Shown here in pieces: positions 32,638 to 44,696 of a stretch of DNA of 64,000 nucleotides. Positions within the stretch are counted from its first letter, which is position 1; every line of letters starts with the position of its first letter. The position numbers and the translations under genes were made by a program. This stretch comes from Enoplolaimus lenunculus (lineage: Eukaryota > Nematoda > Enoplea > Enoplida > Thoracostomopsidae), in contig JASANG010000997.1 in the NCBI GenBank assembly GCA_030248215.1, positions 99,775 through 163,774 on the forward strand, read 5' to 3'. The notes below the pieces were generated by a model. It searched no databases and was not told where the DNA came from. It was given only the letters and a program-made list of their open reading frames with translations.

Positions 32638-32766
32638 TAAAGGTGGCACTGTACTTGTGCGTACACCGGCTGTCTCCATATGGTATCGTACGTGAGTTAA
32701 TTTGTGAACCATACCACATGGTGACGGAAGGCGCCGGATGTCATCAAAAGTATACCGCCACCCTTA
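32638..32766. mobile_element. GC-rich 'GCGCTATACTT' foldback, short copy
   Basis: AAGGTGGCACTGTACTTGTG to CAAAAGTATACCGCCACCC with a GTATCGTACGTGAGT centre. Confidence 0.55.
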
Positions 32767-32829
32767 GTCTTCGTAAAAAACATCGAGTCTTTTCGGTTAT
32801 CTGCCCCAGCGGGCGTTTGCCCAAAATGA

Positions 32830-33066
32830 TTGTATTTTGAAAATTTTTGCATATTTTGAGCTTTTCATGCATGACTTTCTCTGATCATTCGATGCCAAAT
32901 TTGAATTTTTGAAAAATTTGAACTTTTTAAGGTCACACTGTTCCCCAAGGAAACCAGAAAAAAATTTTTGTCAAAAGTAAAATTATATACCATTCGACGC
33001 AGCTTGTTGAGATGAGTGTAGCGGTGTTAACATTTCTGCCATCACACATCTGGCTAACGAGTTATT
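32830..33066. repeat. Dispersed repeat shared with 19975-20195
   Basis: Second, diverged member of the pair; the shared words occur in the same order and spacing. No coding potential recognised. Confidence 0.5.
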
Positions 33067-35077
33067 GTCAAATAGAAAATTTACAGTCTTGCCGTGGACA
33101 TAACCGTAGCTTAGACTAAGTCTAAACGGAATGAAAAGAAATTTGGAATGAAACAAATTCATTGTTTGATGAAATTTAAGACAAGTTTTACAAGGCTTCT
33201 GATACCCACCGCAGCATATATAATAGAAGTATAAAATTTTCAAGATATACAGTTCAATGTTATTTGTAGGAATTTACCGATCAAAAATTTTCAGGGATGT
33301 CTTGGGGTAAGAATTTTCAACCCACCCAACCTCACTCAGCGGATAATTTTCGTTGGGATCCTCACGGGAATGCTCGCCACCCCGCTAACTGGCCGATATG
33401 GTGGACGTCATGCAGGCTGTGATACAGGTGTCCTAAGTATCTGTAATCATTAAAAATAAACATTCCTGCCCTAAGGCTTTATGATAAGTGATTAATGACG
33501 CTTAACCTTGTCAATTGTTATTTACCATTTTTAGATTGTTGCTTGATCCCTTGGAGCGAGGCTAAAGCTGCATGTAATCCTGCAGGTCTACTCGCAGTTA
33601 TTTGCTCGTGCAATTGCCTGACAGTAAAAAACTTGCATCTGTACTGTAGTGACCCGAATAAGAGGGTGTTGGGTATTAAGAGTGGGTTCCCCATTTTGAG
33701 TCCCAATCAATTGGAGTCTGCATCCCTAATAAGAGTCTGTAAGCGGATAGAGTCTCTTAACCCTAATTAGAGTCCATAAATGTCACTTATCCCTAATTGT
33801 AGCGCATATATTACTCCAGGACCAAAAAATTTGGGTTCAAAACTTTAAAGCGTACTTAAGTTTTGAAAGTAGATTCCTAAGTTATAACTTTGCATTATCG
33901 CTCAAGCTATTGACACAAGACAAAAATAAACGTTTAATTCAACGGATAGAGTTGCAGTACCGGATATATAGCATTGAGGATGGCAGAGCGTGGGTTAAAA
34001 ATAAATAACAGTCCGTAACCGAACAACAGGGGGCTACACTCTACAGAGGCCAAATAAATATCAGCCCCTCCCTCTTATTCGGGTCCCAAGTAACTTGCAA
34101 CTGCAAGTTTTGGTCGACCATCATGAAATGTAAAGGTTTTTCAGATAAAAAAACTTTAGCACAGCAATTCCAACCACCTGGAACGGCATCGGCCAAGTTT
34201 TGGTGTAGCAGGGGTGTGTATAATCTCATGTTCGAAAGTAAGGATCCGATTGGTTAAAATATAACAGCCTGAGTACTGAAACTAAATATAAGCCCGTCTG
34301 TTTTAGTTTGCATACTGTCCGATGAAGCGAATCGCGAAAGTTTTTGAAATTTTTTAATTTCGATGTTTGTATAAACAGTTTCATCAGTTGTAAAAACGGT
34401 CATAACTGCGATGAATTTTAGTCAAAAATTGAAGGAAAAATAACCGTATTGGCTGTTTAAAGTATAGCCATTCAATTAGCAATTGGGAGACCATGTCAGG
34501 GGTGGATAGCGTCCTGAAAACATTTACCGTCCGGATGTTCTGATTTCTCCACACAATTTTCTTTTGCCGGTCTTTGGAAAGGCTAGGAACTGTTTAACCT
34601 GTAATGTAGCAAAGTATGCATGTAAGAGAACCTAAGTGACGCTAATGAACGCAGTTTACAATTACTGAGATGTAGAACAACCTAGTCAATAAATGTATGT
34701 ATAACATTGTCTGTTCCGGAATGTGTATGCGGGCCCGTGGCCAAGGAGGGTCCAAGAGGGCGGGCGTAGCTCCCCTTGGAAAATTTTGAACCCTCCTAGA
34801 AAGTTTTCAACTTTGCTTGTAACGCATTGAAAACCTTTGAATGCCCCTCCTGAAAATTTTTTAGCCCCCTAGAAAGGTGAGCTGGCTACGGGCCTGTATG
34901 TATATTAAAATTTTGTAATCCCGAATCGAGGTAGGGATCACCGCCAATTTTGAACTGATCCCCAAACCACCCCGTACCCCATGGCGATCCCTATCCCCAT
35001 GACATCCTTGAAAATTTTGAAGTGGAACGGATTCGAAGTTGTAAAAGCTATCGTATTACTGGCGATAGGTTCTTCTA
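33067..35077. other. Intergenic stretch with few recognisable parts
   Basis: Apart from the repeat at 34732-34894, I recognise nothing. The phrase 'CCCGAATAAGAGGG' near 33653 and its inverse near 34070 may bound a diverged element. Open frames here are short and featureless. Confidence 0.35.
34732..34894. mobile_element. 'GTAGCCAGCTCACC' dispersed repeat, inverted copy
   Basis: Starts GGCCCGTGGCCAAGGAGGG, ends GTGAGCTGGCTACGGGCC; the clearest copy of the family for its inverted ends. Confidence 0.65.
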
Positions 35078-35382
35078 ACAGTGGATGATGCATACTTGAA
35101 CAAGAGTATGGAACTGAGTGCATTCTAAATGGGAAAAAATATACCCGGCGCGCTGTGCGTTTTTGGCCCACCACCCCCGTATTTAGGTGGAGTACATTTT
35201 GTGCTATATATACGGCATCAAAAATGTTCCGCTTATAGGTTAATTGAGATGTATTGCATGTGATACCGAACCCTTAAATAAAGGGAAGGTTGGTAGGACA
35301 AAAACGCAACACACGGTGGTACATTTTGTCTCACACAAATTTCGGTAACTGCACACTCTTGTTAACGTGTGATTATCCACTC
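35078..35382. mobile_element. GTGCATGAT-type inverted-repeat element
   Basis: CAGTGGATGATGCATAC... GCGCTGTGCGTTTTTGGCC at the left, ACAAAAACGCAACACACGG...GATTATCCACTCTTGG at the right. Confidence 0.6.
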
Positions 35383-35401
35383 TTGGTACTACTCACTGTT
35401 G

Positions 35402-35542
35402 GGCCCATGTAAAGTTCATGGACGGAGCGATTTTTCGTGGGACTGCAAGCGAGTAAGCTTAAGCTTTAGACCATTTTTTTGCTTGGCTTAGGCTTAGGAA
35501 TATGCTTATAATACTGTTACTCCCTTGTTCTTTACATTGGCC
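35402..35542. mobile_element. TTAGGC-family hAT-like MITE, short form
   Basis: 141 bp: GGCCCATGTAAAGTTCATGG to TTGTTCTTTACATTGGCC with a single GCTTAGGCTTAGG group, close to a minimal form of the family. Confidence 0.75.
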
Positions 35543-35572
35543 GTTAACAATAACAAACCTCAGTCGTTTAGA

Positions 35573-35745
35573 ACCATATTTTCAGTTGTGTGTAGCACTT
35601 ATCACCAGTTAGCAATAGATCATCTGAACCATTGAACAAACTTTATTAATGAAAATGTTTCTATAGTGGATACCATAGTTGGCTTGTTTGAAAACCTATC
35701 ACTAACTGGAATTTAAAATCTACTATAGCGATTTGAAAATATGGT
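35573..35745. mobile_element. 'TATCACCAGTTAGCAATAG' MITE
   Basis: CCATATTTTCAGTTGTGTGTAG at the left and ATTTGAAAATATGGTC at the right are inverse (written here in part); TATCACCAGTTAGC and CCTATCACTAACTGG lie inside. Confidence 0.55.
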
Positions 35746-35872
35746 CTGTTATTTTCAAGCAACTGTAGCGGCATTTACTTAGAAATAAGTTCTCAAACAG
35801 ACGAAACTGCGTGTAGCATATATACAAATAAGAAAATTCAATTTATACGAATACCTGATACATTTTCACCAG

Positions 35873-36256
35873 GGTGCAATCGAAGGTGAAAAATATAGGA
35901 GCCGGAGCCGGAGGTCAACGAAACTTGCCGGAGCGTGAACCAGAAACCGGAACTGGAGTTGAGGCGAAGTTAGGTAGTAACGATGATGGTTGACTAGTTA
36001 ATTTTAGCCAATATCTGCAATATGTTGTTAAATTGTTTGGGTTTTACGCTAATTTTCTGCGAATTTTCGGAAATTCTTTCCTGAAAACTGTGACAAAAGT
36101 AAAACGAAACGCGTTCAAACCGATAAACATTACAAAATTATGCTAAATTTTGCTACCGAAATTGCCGGAATCTCCGGCAAAAATTTTACCGGAGTCGGAG
36201 CCCGAGGCCGATTTTCTGCCGGAGCCGGAGCCGGAGGCAGACCCCCGGTTGTACAA
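35873..36256. mobile_element. GGAGCCGGAG-bearing element, copy 1
   Basis: Clusters of GGAGCCGGAG words at both ends enclose an AT-rich core (TTAGCCAATATCTGCAATAT). The same order appears inverted at 49219-49577. Confidence 0.6.
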
Positions 36257-36279
36257 TGATATTCACCAGTGTTCATATT

Positions 36280-36422
36280 TTAATATTTAGCTAAGAAAAC
36301 ACATTGTTCAGCTTCTGGTGAACAAAATTCGTTGTCAAATGTCCACCGCGACACGTCTGATTGGCAACTGAACCATCTCCCATCTCTACTCGATGAAGTC
36401 TTGATTGCCTGAAAATGGCGAT
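36280..36422 (-). CDS. Possible terminal exon, cysteine-bearing, unknown
   Basis: Minus strand, preceded by a good acceptor GTGTTTTCAG at 36423-36432. Reads RHFQAIKTSSSRDGRW then FSCQSDVSRWTFDNEFC and SPEAEQCVFLAKY, then stop at 36280. Three cysteines and aromatic residues would suit the end of a small secreted or extracellular domain, but I recognise no family. No partner exon found to the right. Could be chance. Confidence 0.25.
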
Positions 36423-36621
36423 CTGAAAACACAAAACAATAATCAAAATTAACGGTACATAACATTGGTTATTTCATACTTTAAGGTTTACAACAAATAT
36501 CATTGGTCGACAAATTTCTTTTTTGCCTAATTTTGCTTTGCCTTCTACTTAACTGTGCTTTAAAGGCGCAGATATTATTTTTTCTTTTTCCAAGATTAAG
36601 CAAAATTGAAAACAAAACTTA

Positions 36622-36847
36622 GCCCACGTAAAGGTCAGGGGGCGGAACGTTTTTTCTGCAGGACTGCAGTAGAGTAAGCTTAAGCTTTGGAATAATTTTT
36701 TCTTGGCTTAGACTTAGGCTTAGGCTTAAGAATATGCTCATTTTTACGCTTAGGCTTAGGATTAGGCTTCATCTTAGGGTTTGGCTTACGCTAAGGCTTA
36801 GGAATATAGTTACAACACTGTTCCGCTCCTGTTCTTTACAATGGCCC
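36622..36847. mobile_element. TTAGGC-family hAT-like MITE with target duplication
   Basis: GCCCACGTAAAGGTCAGGG to CTGTTCTTTACAATGGCCC, flanked by AAAACTTA and AAAACTTT (7 of 8). Confidence 0.75.
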
Positions 36848-36855
36848 AAAACTTT

Positions 36856-39358
36856 ATGGAAAAATTTAGCAAAATCAGGCGAAATTTTAAAATTCTGTAT
36901 CAAATTTGACATTTTAATATATAAGTCGTACAATTTTACACACGTTTGTATGAACAAACTGATCAGTTTTTAAGTAATTTAAATCAAACTAAAGCATAAA
37001 ATAACGGAATTTCCGGTAAATGCTGTAAATGAAACCAGTTAAAATTTCAAACAATTTAAGAAGTACGACTAAAATGACCAGTTGGAAAGCTAACAGTTCA
37101 ACTGTGGTTTCACCATATTCGAATTGTTTGGTGAAACGAACATCATAGGCTAAACATTAAATTTTAGATCCGCGTTGGACGCCCAGCTTAAATCATGGAC
37201 TCCAACAAGGATTTTGGATGACTTCGCCTTAGTGTTTTACAGGTCTCGAACAGGAGCGTCAGCGTAGCTAAGATTTTATTTCAGGATGGATAATGTCGTG
37301 TATAACCGTGTTCTCTTATAGGATGTAAACACCGTTAGTCTAAAGCCTGTTACAAGTGGTGTTTTTACATTCTGACCCAAAAGTTCGGGAAGAAATCAAT
37401 ATCCTAAGTTCGATGAGCTTGAAAACGACACTAAATGTAAATCTAAGCTTAGATGTAAGTCGAAAATTTTGCCTTGCGAATTTGTTTAAGCTCTGTAAAA
37501 AGGTAGTGATATGGCTGTATTAACCCTTTAACTCATAGAGTATACTATGAGCAACTAAATACTAGTAATATATGAGCAACACAGACATTGTGAGCAGTGT
37601 TTAACAATTCTAAAATATATGCGCCAGTGCAAAATCTCCACAAGACGTGAGAGCCCCCTCGGGCTCGAGCGTCAAGCTCCTATGGCTCAGTGCTCATCGT
37701 AAACGCCTCCCACCCGAGAGACTGGGGATCGAGTCTTACCTTGAAATTACATTTATTGAAATTGAAAATATTCATGTGAGAAAGGGTTAATATTCAAAAA
37801 TATATGGGTGCCGGGTTTTGTCCCACATCCAAAAACATTAAATACAAATTTGCAAAATGATTTTTAATCTGTTACATACGGTTCGTTCCACGCTGTGCAG
37901 TTTAAAACCACACAAGGGCGCAATTAAACCAATTTTAATGGGCATTTTTTTCGGGGGCCCAAAATAATTTATGTTTATCACCATTTCTGCCCAGTTTAAA
38001 CGGAGGGAAGGCAATAAAGCACAAGCGATGAAAAGCTAAATTGATGTACTTAACCCTAAACCAGTGCCGGCGGATATGGCCCAAATCCACTCATTTGGAT
38101 ATGGGCGACCTTTGAGGTGCCCCCTTTTGGCAAACAAAAAATGTTTTTTCGCGGACCACGAATAGAGCTGTGAAATGTTTTATTGGGGGCGTTCTTGGAC
38201 TTGTTTTAGGGGGTGACTATACGTAACACCGGCCTTACCATAAATAGCAAAAATGTTAATTAATAACTTTGGTCGCATTCCTCGAGTGTCATTGAAAAAC
38301 TTTTCTTCTCTGCCTGGTAAACAAAAACTAGTCTAAGCTAAACTGCACTGCTAACTTTGCATAACTCCTGTTTTGCATAATAAGCATCAACCCACGAGAC
38401 ATCGTCGCTTTCGCGACACTTTTGGCTTAAAAATCATTGCGAAAGAAATTCACTTTAGACGAATTTGTAATTTGAGAATAAAAACGCCTAAATCAAGTAT
38501 TATCGTTGCTTAGGCTTAAGCTTAGCCACTTACTAAAATAACTTAGCCGAAGATTAACCATTTTATCATACCGGGAAACATAAAACGATATAAAATGTAA
38601 TTTTTTTAAAAAAGAAACAATATTTTTTAGTATAACATATAAATAAATACAGATACATACATTTTGTATAATTTTCCACTCTTTTGGTTTATGCTCTGCC
38701 AGGCTTAGGCGAAATCTTACGCTGGGATCCAGTTTTAGACTTTAGGCATACTAGAAGCTTCGTTTTTGGCTAAAATAGTTTATCGTCGACCCAAGTATGC
38801 TTCAAAGCGGTCCCGACACCTTTCACAGACGTCTCACAGAGACCCACGGTTGTTCAGAAAGATCCTTGGGTCGCTCACGGCGCTGTTTTTGATACGGAAT
38901 TATCGTATGTTTACCCCTGCGGAAATATTCTTACCGCCAGTGTTTTCACTCTTAGAAAGCGCTGGTTACAAATCCCCCAAATTGTGTTTAAATTTGGCAA
39001 GATTGTCTAAATTTTCGTTGGATCAATTCAAGCTCGTCCCCACCTGAGGATGTCGAAGTCACCCTACGAGGATAGGACTGATGCTAAACTCGGTGCTGGG
39101 TATGTACAAGGCTTTTATTTGCGATGGAAGGACATTTCCATCTTTAAGCTGAATTAAAGCCGAAAACAACGAACGTACATATGTAAATTCTTATTGATAA
39201 GGAGGCTACTGACCCCTGGCTGCCGCTACCTCTGCGGCCCTAAACAGGGATGCAGCAGGCGGTCCGGAACCAAAGGGCGCCGCATGCGCTTGCGCCGATC
39301 TATAACCATTGGTAAAAATATTCGCGAGCGAGAAGCGAAATGCAATTTTAGCAATTTG
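36856..39358. other. Intergenic stretch, one MITE recognised
   Basis: Besides the TTAA element at 37520-37790, nothing is assigned. A 93-codon plus-strand frame at 38766-39047 has ordinary-looking composition but no recognisable domain, acceptor or donor, so I leave it uncalled. Confidence 0.35.
37520..37790. mobile_element. TTAA-flanked piggyBac-like MITE, copy 3 (inverted, diverged)
   Basis: 271 bp again, in opposite orientation. Ends TTAACCCTTT and AAAGGGTTAA; the tRNA-like core is recognisable but much more changed than in the other copies, so this insertion is older. Confidence 0.7.
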
Positions 39359-39572
39359 TACACTGCAAAAAATGGTGAGTCAAATTGACTCTCTCCGAAA
39401 TAGGCTCTACGGGACTACACAAACTGAGCCAAGTTCGACTCCAATAGAATCAAATTTGACTCGCTAAATCGCACGTTTGACTCTGGTGGAGTCGAATTTT
39501 GACTCAGTTTGTGTACTCCCGTAGAGCCTGTTTCGGAGGGAGTCAATTTGACTCACCATTTTTTGCAGTGTA
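39359..39572. mobile_element. GAGTC foldback MITE, copy 3
   Basis: TA-flanked, CACTGCAAAAAATGGTGAG to CTCACCATTTTTTGCAGTG; nearly perfect 214-bp palindrome and the best copy for the ends. Confidence 0.8.
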
Positions 39573-39614
39573 AGGGGATTTAATATGACATTAAGAAACT
39601 CTTCATTGTATGTT

Positions 39615-39738
39615 AGGCCAACGTACAGATCAGTGCCGTTATAAGCATATTCCTAAGCCTAAGCCGAAGCAAAAATTAGTCTAAAGCTTATGGCAGTCAC
39701 GCAGAAAAACGTTTCGCCAGTGTTCTTTACTTGGGTTG
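39615..39738. mobile_element. TTAGGC-family MITE, short diverged copy
   Basis: GGCCAACGTACAGATCAG to CCAGTGTTCTTTACTTGGG; CCTAAGCC words and AGTCTAAAGCTTA inside. Confidence 0.55.
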
Positions 39739-39983
39739 TGTGTTATGCAAAATTTTCTTATGCCAAAAATAAATGACATCATACGTCACACCCCAAGGCG
39801 GTTGCGTCACTAGGTTCTGGCTCTTTTATGGGCAAGACCTATCGCCACAACTGTTTTATAAGGTGTTAATGTTTAAATATCATGAAATATTTTTGATGTC
39901 CGCTTCTGACGGCGCAATAAAACTAAGCCATTTAGACTCTGGGCTTAATCTGAACACGGAAAATGGTAAATTTTTAACTTTCA

Positions 39984-40191
39984 GCCCATGTAAAGATCAG
40001 GGGCGGAACGTTTTTCTGTGGGACTGCAATAGAGTAAGCTTAAGTTTTAAACCATTTTCCTACTTGGTTTAGGCCTAGGCTTAGGAATATGCTCGTTTCG
40101 CTTAGGCTTAGGCTTAAGCTTACGTTTAGGCGAGGAATAGGCTTAATTGTTTCGCCCAATACTGTTCCGCCCCTGTTCTTTACATTGGTCC
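39984..40191. mobile_element. TTAGGC-family hAT-like MITE with target duplication
   Basis: GCCCATGTAAAGATCAGGGG to CCTGTTCTTTACATTGGTCC, flanked by AACTTTCA and AACTTTCT (7 of 8). Confidence 0.75.
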
Positions 40192-40572
40192 AACTTTCTT
40201 ATGTCGAATTGTTCCAGATGGCGCAAAGCCATTTTCTGGCCACGTCCATTACTGCCAAGTTCAAGCCTGTGCCTGGCAATGTGTCTATCAAATGCGTAGC
40301 CTGAGTTTCATTTCAAAAAGGTCAAACAGCAATTTTTAGCCTATAGGATGCTGTAGATTAACCCTAAAACCGTGCATACTTTCGTCAGACCTGAATAATT
40401 TTTTGAGAGGGGATATCTATTAACTGCGTGTCCCCTTTTAAATGTCCGTCATGGACGTCCACAACCACGAATTGATAGGATAGGGCGCAGATTTATAAAC
40501 TGAACAAGATAAATTTATGTAGAATTTTTTAATGCTATCAATATAAAATTACCGGCGCAGGGGGTGAAAATA

Positions 40573-40690
40573 TAGGGTTGCGCTATGCTTTAACGAGTCG
40601 TACGCCGGCGCGTGGTCGTTTTAATAAAGGTTTACAGCGCCGCGCGGCGACGTCCGGCGCCACGCGGCGAGTAAAGCGAAGTCCGTACGG
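40573..40690. mobile_element. GC-rich 'GCGCTATACTT'-type element, diverged
   Basis: AGGGTTGCGCTATGCTTTAAC followed by CGGCGCG/CGCGCCG inverse words; the right end AAGCGAAGTCC is uncertain. Confidence 0.45.
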
Positions 40691-41837
40691 AGCAAAGGAA
40701 AGCGATTCCCCCCTGACACCTTTGTATTTGTGCTCCCTAAGCGTGGTGTCTATTGGCCATAGCACGCGAGTGCTCGAGCGAGTATACGAAAGTTAATTTT
40801 GTGCGAAAAGTAATGAATTAAAATTTACGAGCACAATTATTGCCGTTCGAAGCCGAGCACAACGCGGCAAAACATCAAAGACAAATTGACACTCGTCGCT
40901 GATTGGTCAAAATACGAGACACATGATCACGAAATAAACAATGCTGAATGGTTAAATTTTGTCGAATATAAATATCAAAGTTCAAGTGACCAATGAAATT
41001 GCGCGATTGTCTGTAAATTTAAATAACAAACTCAATTGACGAATTAACGTGCGAAATAGAAATTTACACTACAATATTAACGGACCAATGAAATTGCGTT
41101 ATTTAAAGTGTTCTGGTCTAACAGGTGGTTGGTTAAACTGTTGTCTGTAGGTGTTTATTGCTGTATATTTTGACTCTGGCCAACTCCAGATTTCAATTTG
41201 AACTCAAAGATTCGTTGTATTTTATTGCGTCCTTTAATCCGTAAACATTCCTGTCAAGAAATGTTTCATAGTACAAGGCTACGTTCTATGTAACCGCTTT
41301 AAATTTCCTGGTACTACGACTATATATTGACATTATAATATGCTGGTTTATCACACATTCGGTCACTTTGAAATTTTTTAAATTTTCATCTTTGCGAAAG
41401 CGAATCCTGTCTACGCTATTGAGTAATATTTTACTATTAATTTTAAGCTTAGAAAGCTATGCTTTAGCGAACTCAAGTCGCGCAGACAGCAAAATTGCTT
41501 TACACTGGTTATTTTCAAATTATATATACATGTATCGGGTGCAACCGGATATCCGGCTCCGGTATTTTTTCACGCCGGATATTTGTTTAAAAATTGAAAA
41601 AATGGAAACTCAGCAGCGATTGTGTACAGGTCACAACTTTGTTCTGATTTATGTAGAAGTCCAAGTTGAGGTATTGAGTATAGTGCATTAATGACATTAT
41701 GATGATGTACTTGCAATAATCACATCGTATATGTTAACGAACACGGAATTTTTTAGAACCTCGAAGCGGTACTCGTTTGTTTAAAGCGATTGTTAAGCTC
41801 CTACAACTATCGCTAGCTGTAATCACTATGATCAGCG
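40691..41837. other. Intergenic stretch, nothing assigned
   Basis: AT-rich. A short GGTGCAACCGGATATCCGG-type word near 41538 resembles part of the GGAGCCGGAG family. No exon recognised. Confidence 0.35.
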
Positions 41838-42231
41838 CAGTGGCGGATCCAGGAATTCCTGGCGGTGGGATGGACAAGTGGAAAATGTTAAGTTTTGACG
41901 CATATTCATACATATTTTAACGCATACAAAAACACCCACAAGTTACACAAAAACTCAGAAACTCACCGGTAGGCTGATCCATGCCATATTTCAGCTGGAT
42001 CCGCGCTTTGAGCTTATATATTTAAACACAGACTGCGCCGTGGTTTAGAAAATGGTCAGAGCACATAGAAAATAAGTTGCCCTGAGCTTCGGAGCGAACC
42101 ACCTAAAGAACTGTGAAATCTCGAGATATTGAAGCAAAAATTTGCATTGTATGTTTAATTTTAACCCTGAAAATAATTTACGCTCGGCAGCCGGCGGGGA
42201 GAATACATACCACCCATGGATCCGCCGCTTG
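41838..42231. mobile_element. hAT-like 'CAGTGGCGGATCC' MITE, long copy
   Basis: CAGTGGCGGATCCAGG to CATGGATCCGCCGCTTG, flanked by the imperfect duplication GATCAGCG/GTTCAGCA. The interior differs from the short copies. Confidence 0.65.
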
Positions 42232-42825
42232 GTTCAGCATTTTCTTATAAGCCGAATTAAATGATGCAAGCGTGACCAATTTCCTAAAATTAACAAAATT
42301 ATTAAAATAACAAATAAATATTATTTTATCGTAAAAAAGTTTTAAAAAACCACGAAAAACATTTTCATATTAAAGCGTAATTACATGATGCAAGCCAACG
42401 CTACGCAAAATGTTTCAAATTGTAATTTTTGGGCTCAGCTTTTCAAACATTTTGCAACATTTGTCGTCAACCTGATCTTTGTAAGTGAAACGTTTTGTAA
42501 AATTTGTCTTAAAATCAAATGTTACTTATATACAATCACCTCGAAGTTTCGTTTAGAATTAAAATTCCATTTGTATGTTGTACCGACATTACATATGTTC
42601 TATTTCTCATCCGTTGAACTGAATATTACTTTTTCCTGTGTCAATATTCTCAAATGAGTGTAGCACCTATCATCAGTTAGTAACAGGTTTTTAAGCTGTT
42701 TTCAAAAGCGCGTAATTTCGACATTTGTACAAAATTCGTTGAAATAAAATGTAGTAAAAGCTAATAAATTTCAAATTTTACCATTCCTTGAATCGATATT
42801 CAACCGACAATTTATCAAATTCTAA

Positions 42826-43183
42826 AGGTTGCGCTATACTTTTTTGACGTGCCGCGTCGTACCCGCACGGTACCGTTTGGCGCCGTTCGTCACCTGTTCC
42901 GCCCGTCCGTCACTCGTACGGCGCTGTTCGTCACCAATACGGCGCCGTCCGTCACTATGCGGTATCGTACGCAAATAACTAACGTACGATAACGTATGGT
43001 GACGGACGGCGCCGTACGGGTGATGGACGGTGACGGACGGCGCCGTACGGGTGATGGACGGTGACGGACGGCGCCGTACGGGTGATGGACGGTGACGGAC
43101 GGCGCCGTACGGGTGATGGACGGTGACGGACGGCGCCGTACGGGTGATGGACGGTGACGGACGCCAAGTATAGCGCAACCATA
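42826..43183. mobile_element. GC-rich 'GCGCTATACTT' foldback with minisatellite
   Basis: Ends GGTTGCGCTATACTTTTTTG and CAAGTATAGCGCAACC. One arm has expanded into the 31-bp tandem array listed next. Confidence 0.75.
42997..43162. repeat. 31-bp minisatellite
   Basis: About five identical units made of GTGACGGACGGCGCC, GTACGGGT and GATGGACG. No difference between units is visible in the central copies, implying recent expansion. Confidence 0.85.
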
Positions 43184-43631
43184 ATGGATGTGAAATACGA
43201 ATCTGAAAAGGGGGACCTCAGAGATTGGTTCCCCCAGACCACGACAAAATTACGTGAAGTAGAAAGAAACGTTGAGTTGAATTAAGGTATCTGTACTATT
43301 TGTCTGATGGCCACCGGACGCCTCTACACGTCAAGTATAGTTCCACCCTTAGGCTTCCAGGCGATCCTGACACCTTTACGACAATGTTTGGATGCCAGAT
43401 TTCTTAATTTTATGAACCTAAAATGCAAATTGGACAAAAATTAATTAGGTACTGGGTGTATATTTTAACCAGTTGATTTGGTACCAAAACCCTTGAGCGT
43501 AATCTGGTTCATACTCTGAGATCGATCAAAGGTTGAACCTAAAGTTTTCATATTCACAGCGGAACATTGTGCTTCAATGGACAGAGCGGCGAATCACAGT
43601 GTCCGAATGGAATGGGTCTGACCATGCATCT

Positions 43632-43735
43632 GTTAGGATGGCACTATACTTTTGATGACGTCCGCCGCCGTCCGTCTCCGTGCATCACGGTGGTGCAGTA
43701 TCGTGCGCGAATTACTCACGTACAATCTTAATTGG
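43632..43735. mobile_element. GC-rich 'GCGCTATACTT' element, half copy
   Basis: AGGATGGCACTATACTTTTG and CCGCCGCCGTCCGTCTCCG; stops at the centre near ACTCACGTACAATC, where an ACTCA foldback begins shortly after. Confidence 0.5.
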
Positions 43736-43744
43736 GCTACTTAT

Positions 43745-43996
43745 TACACTGTAAATTCTAATGAATTCATTTAAACTCAGAATCAGTTGAATCCACTTAG
43801 TAGTCTCAGCTCTGAATAAGGTCTTACAGAACTCAGTATTCTGAATGATTTAAACTCATACTGAGTTAATTAGTCAACTCACTCGAAATTAAATCAACTC
43901 AGAGTGAGTTAATATTTACTGTTAACTCAAAAATAACCAGAAATAACAAATTCTCTCTCTGAGTTGATTAATCAACTTATTGGAATTTACACTGTA
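43745..43996. mobile_element. ACTCA foldback MITE, copy 2
   Basis: TACACTGTAAATTCTAATG to TTATTGGAATTTACACTGTA; interior GAGTTAATTAGTCAACTC words. Confidence 0.7.
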
Positions 43997-44530
43997 CAGA
44001 ACAGTTGTTAACAACATCGCGTTAAGTTCGCTTGGTTTGTCCTTTCAAGTAGCCAAACCAGTAAAATTTTAGAAATACAAACCTAAATACACTCATATAG
44101 TATCAATTAAAAATTGTTCAACTCTATTGAAAGTTAATTATATTTTCTTGATGTTACATCGAATAAGTGTTTGGTTGATACGAAAGGAAATTTCATTTGA
44201 AAACAAGTTTTACTTTCGCAATTTTCAGTTTTCAAATTTCTTTTCAATTTCGGGTCGGCATATTTTCACTGATAAACAGTAGGCTTTTGCTCAAAACTAT
44301 TTGCGCAATTTGCAGTTAATTTTTGTGAAACATTTGATTGGCTGAGTGGCTGTAAGATATAACCATGAGGAGCAAATTTCAAAGCGCGGGTAAAAATTTG
44401 TGATTCTTTAGCGAGTTGGAATTTTGGTAACAAACGACAAACTCTAGGGTTAGCTATATTAGCTCGGTGTTTCGTCGTGTTATTTTTATATAGAATAACG
44501 GTTTATTTTTACATGTATCAGATTAGCGAT

Positions 44531-44696
44531 TACACTGTAAATTCCAGTGAGTTGCTTTTAACTCACAATGAGTTGAATCACTCAATCGGAGGAGTTAGGA
44601 CTATCAGAACTCAAAATTTTGAGTAAATCCAACTTTGTCTGAGTTGGAGTCAATTCAACTCAGAGTAAGTTCATTGGAATTTAATACAGTGTTGTA
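44531..44696. mobile_element. ACTCA foldback MITE, copy 3
   Basis: TACACTGTAAATTCCAGTGAG to CATTGGAATTTAATACAGTG; shorter interior than the others. Confidence 0.65.

Noticed and set aside
38766-39047. 93-codon plus-strand frame as a gene
   Set aside because: No family resemblance, no convincing splice sites and no partner.
42834-43242. Frames repeating Ser-Ile-Thr-Arg-Thr-Ala-Pro
   Set aside because: Translation of the 31-bp minisatellite inside a GC-rich foldback element.
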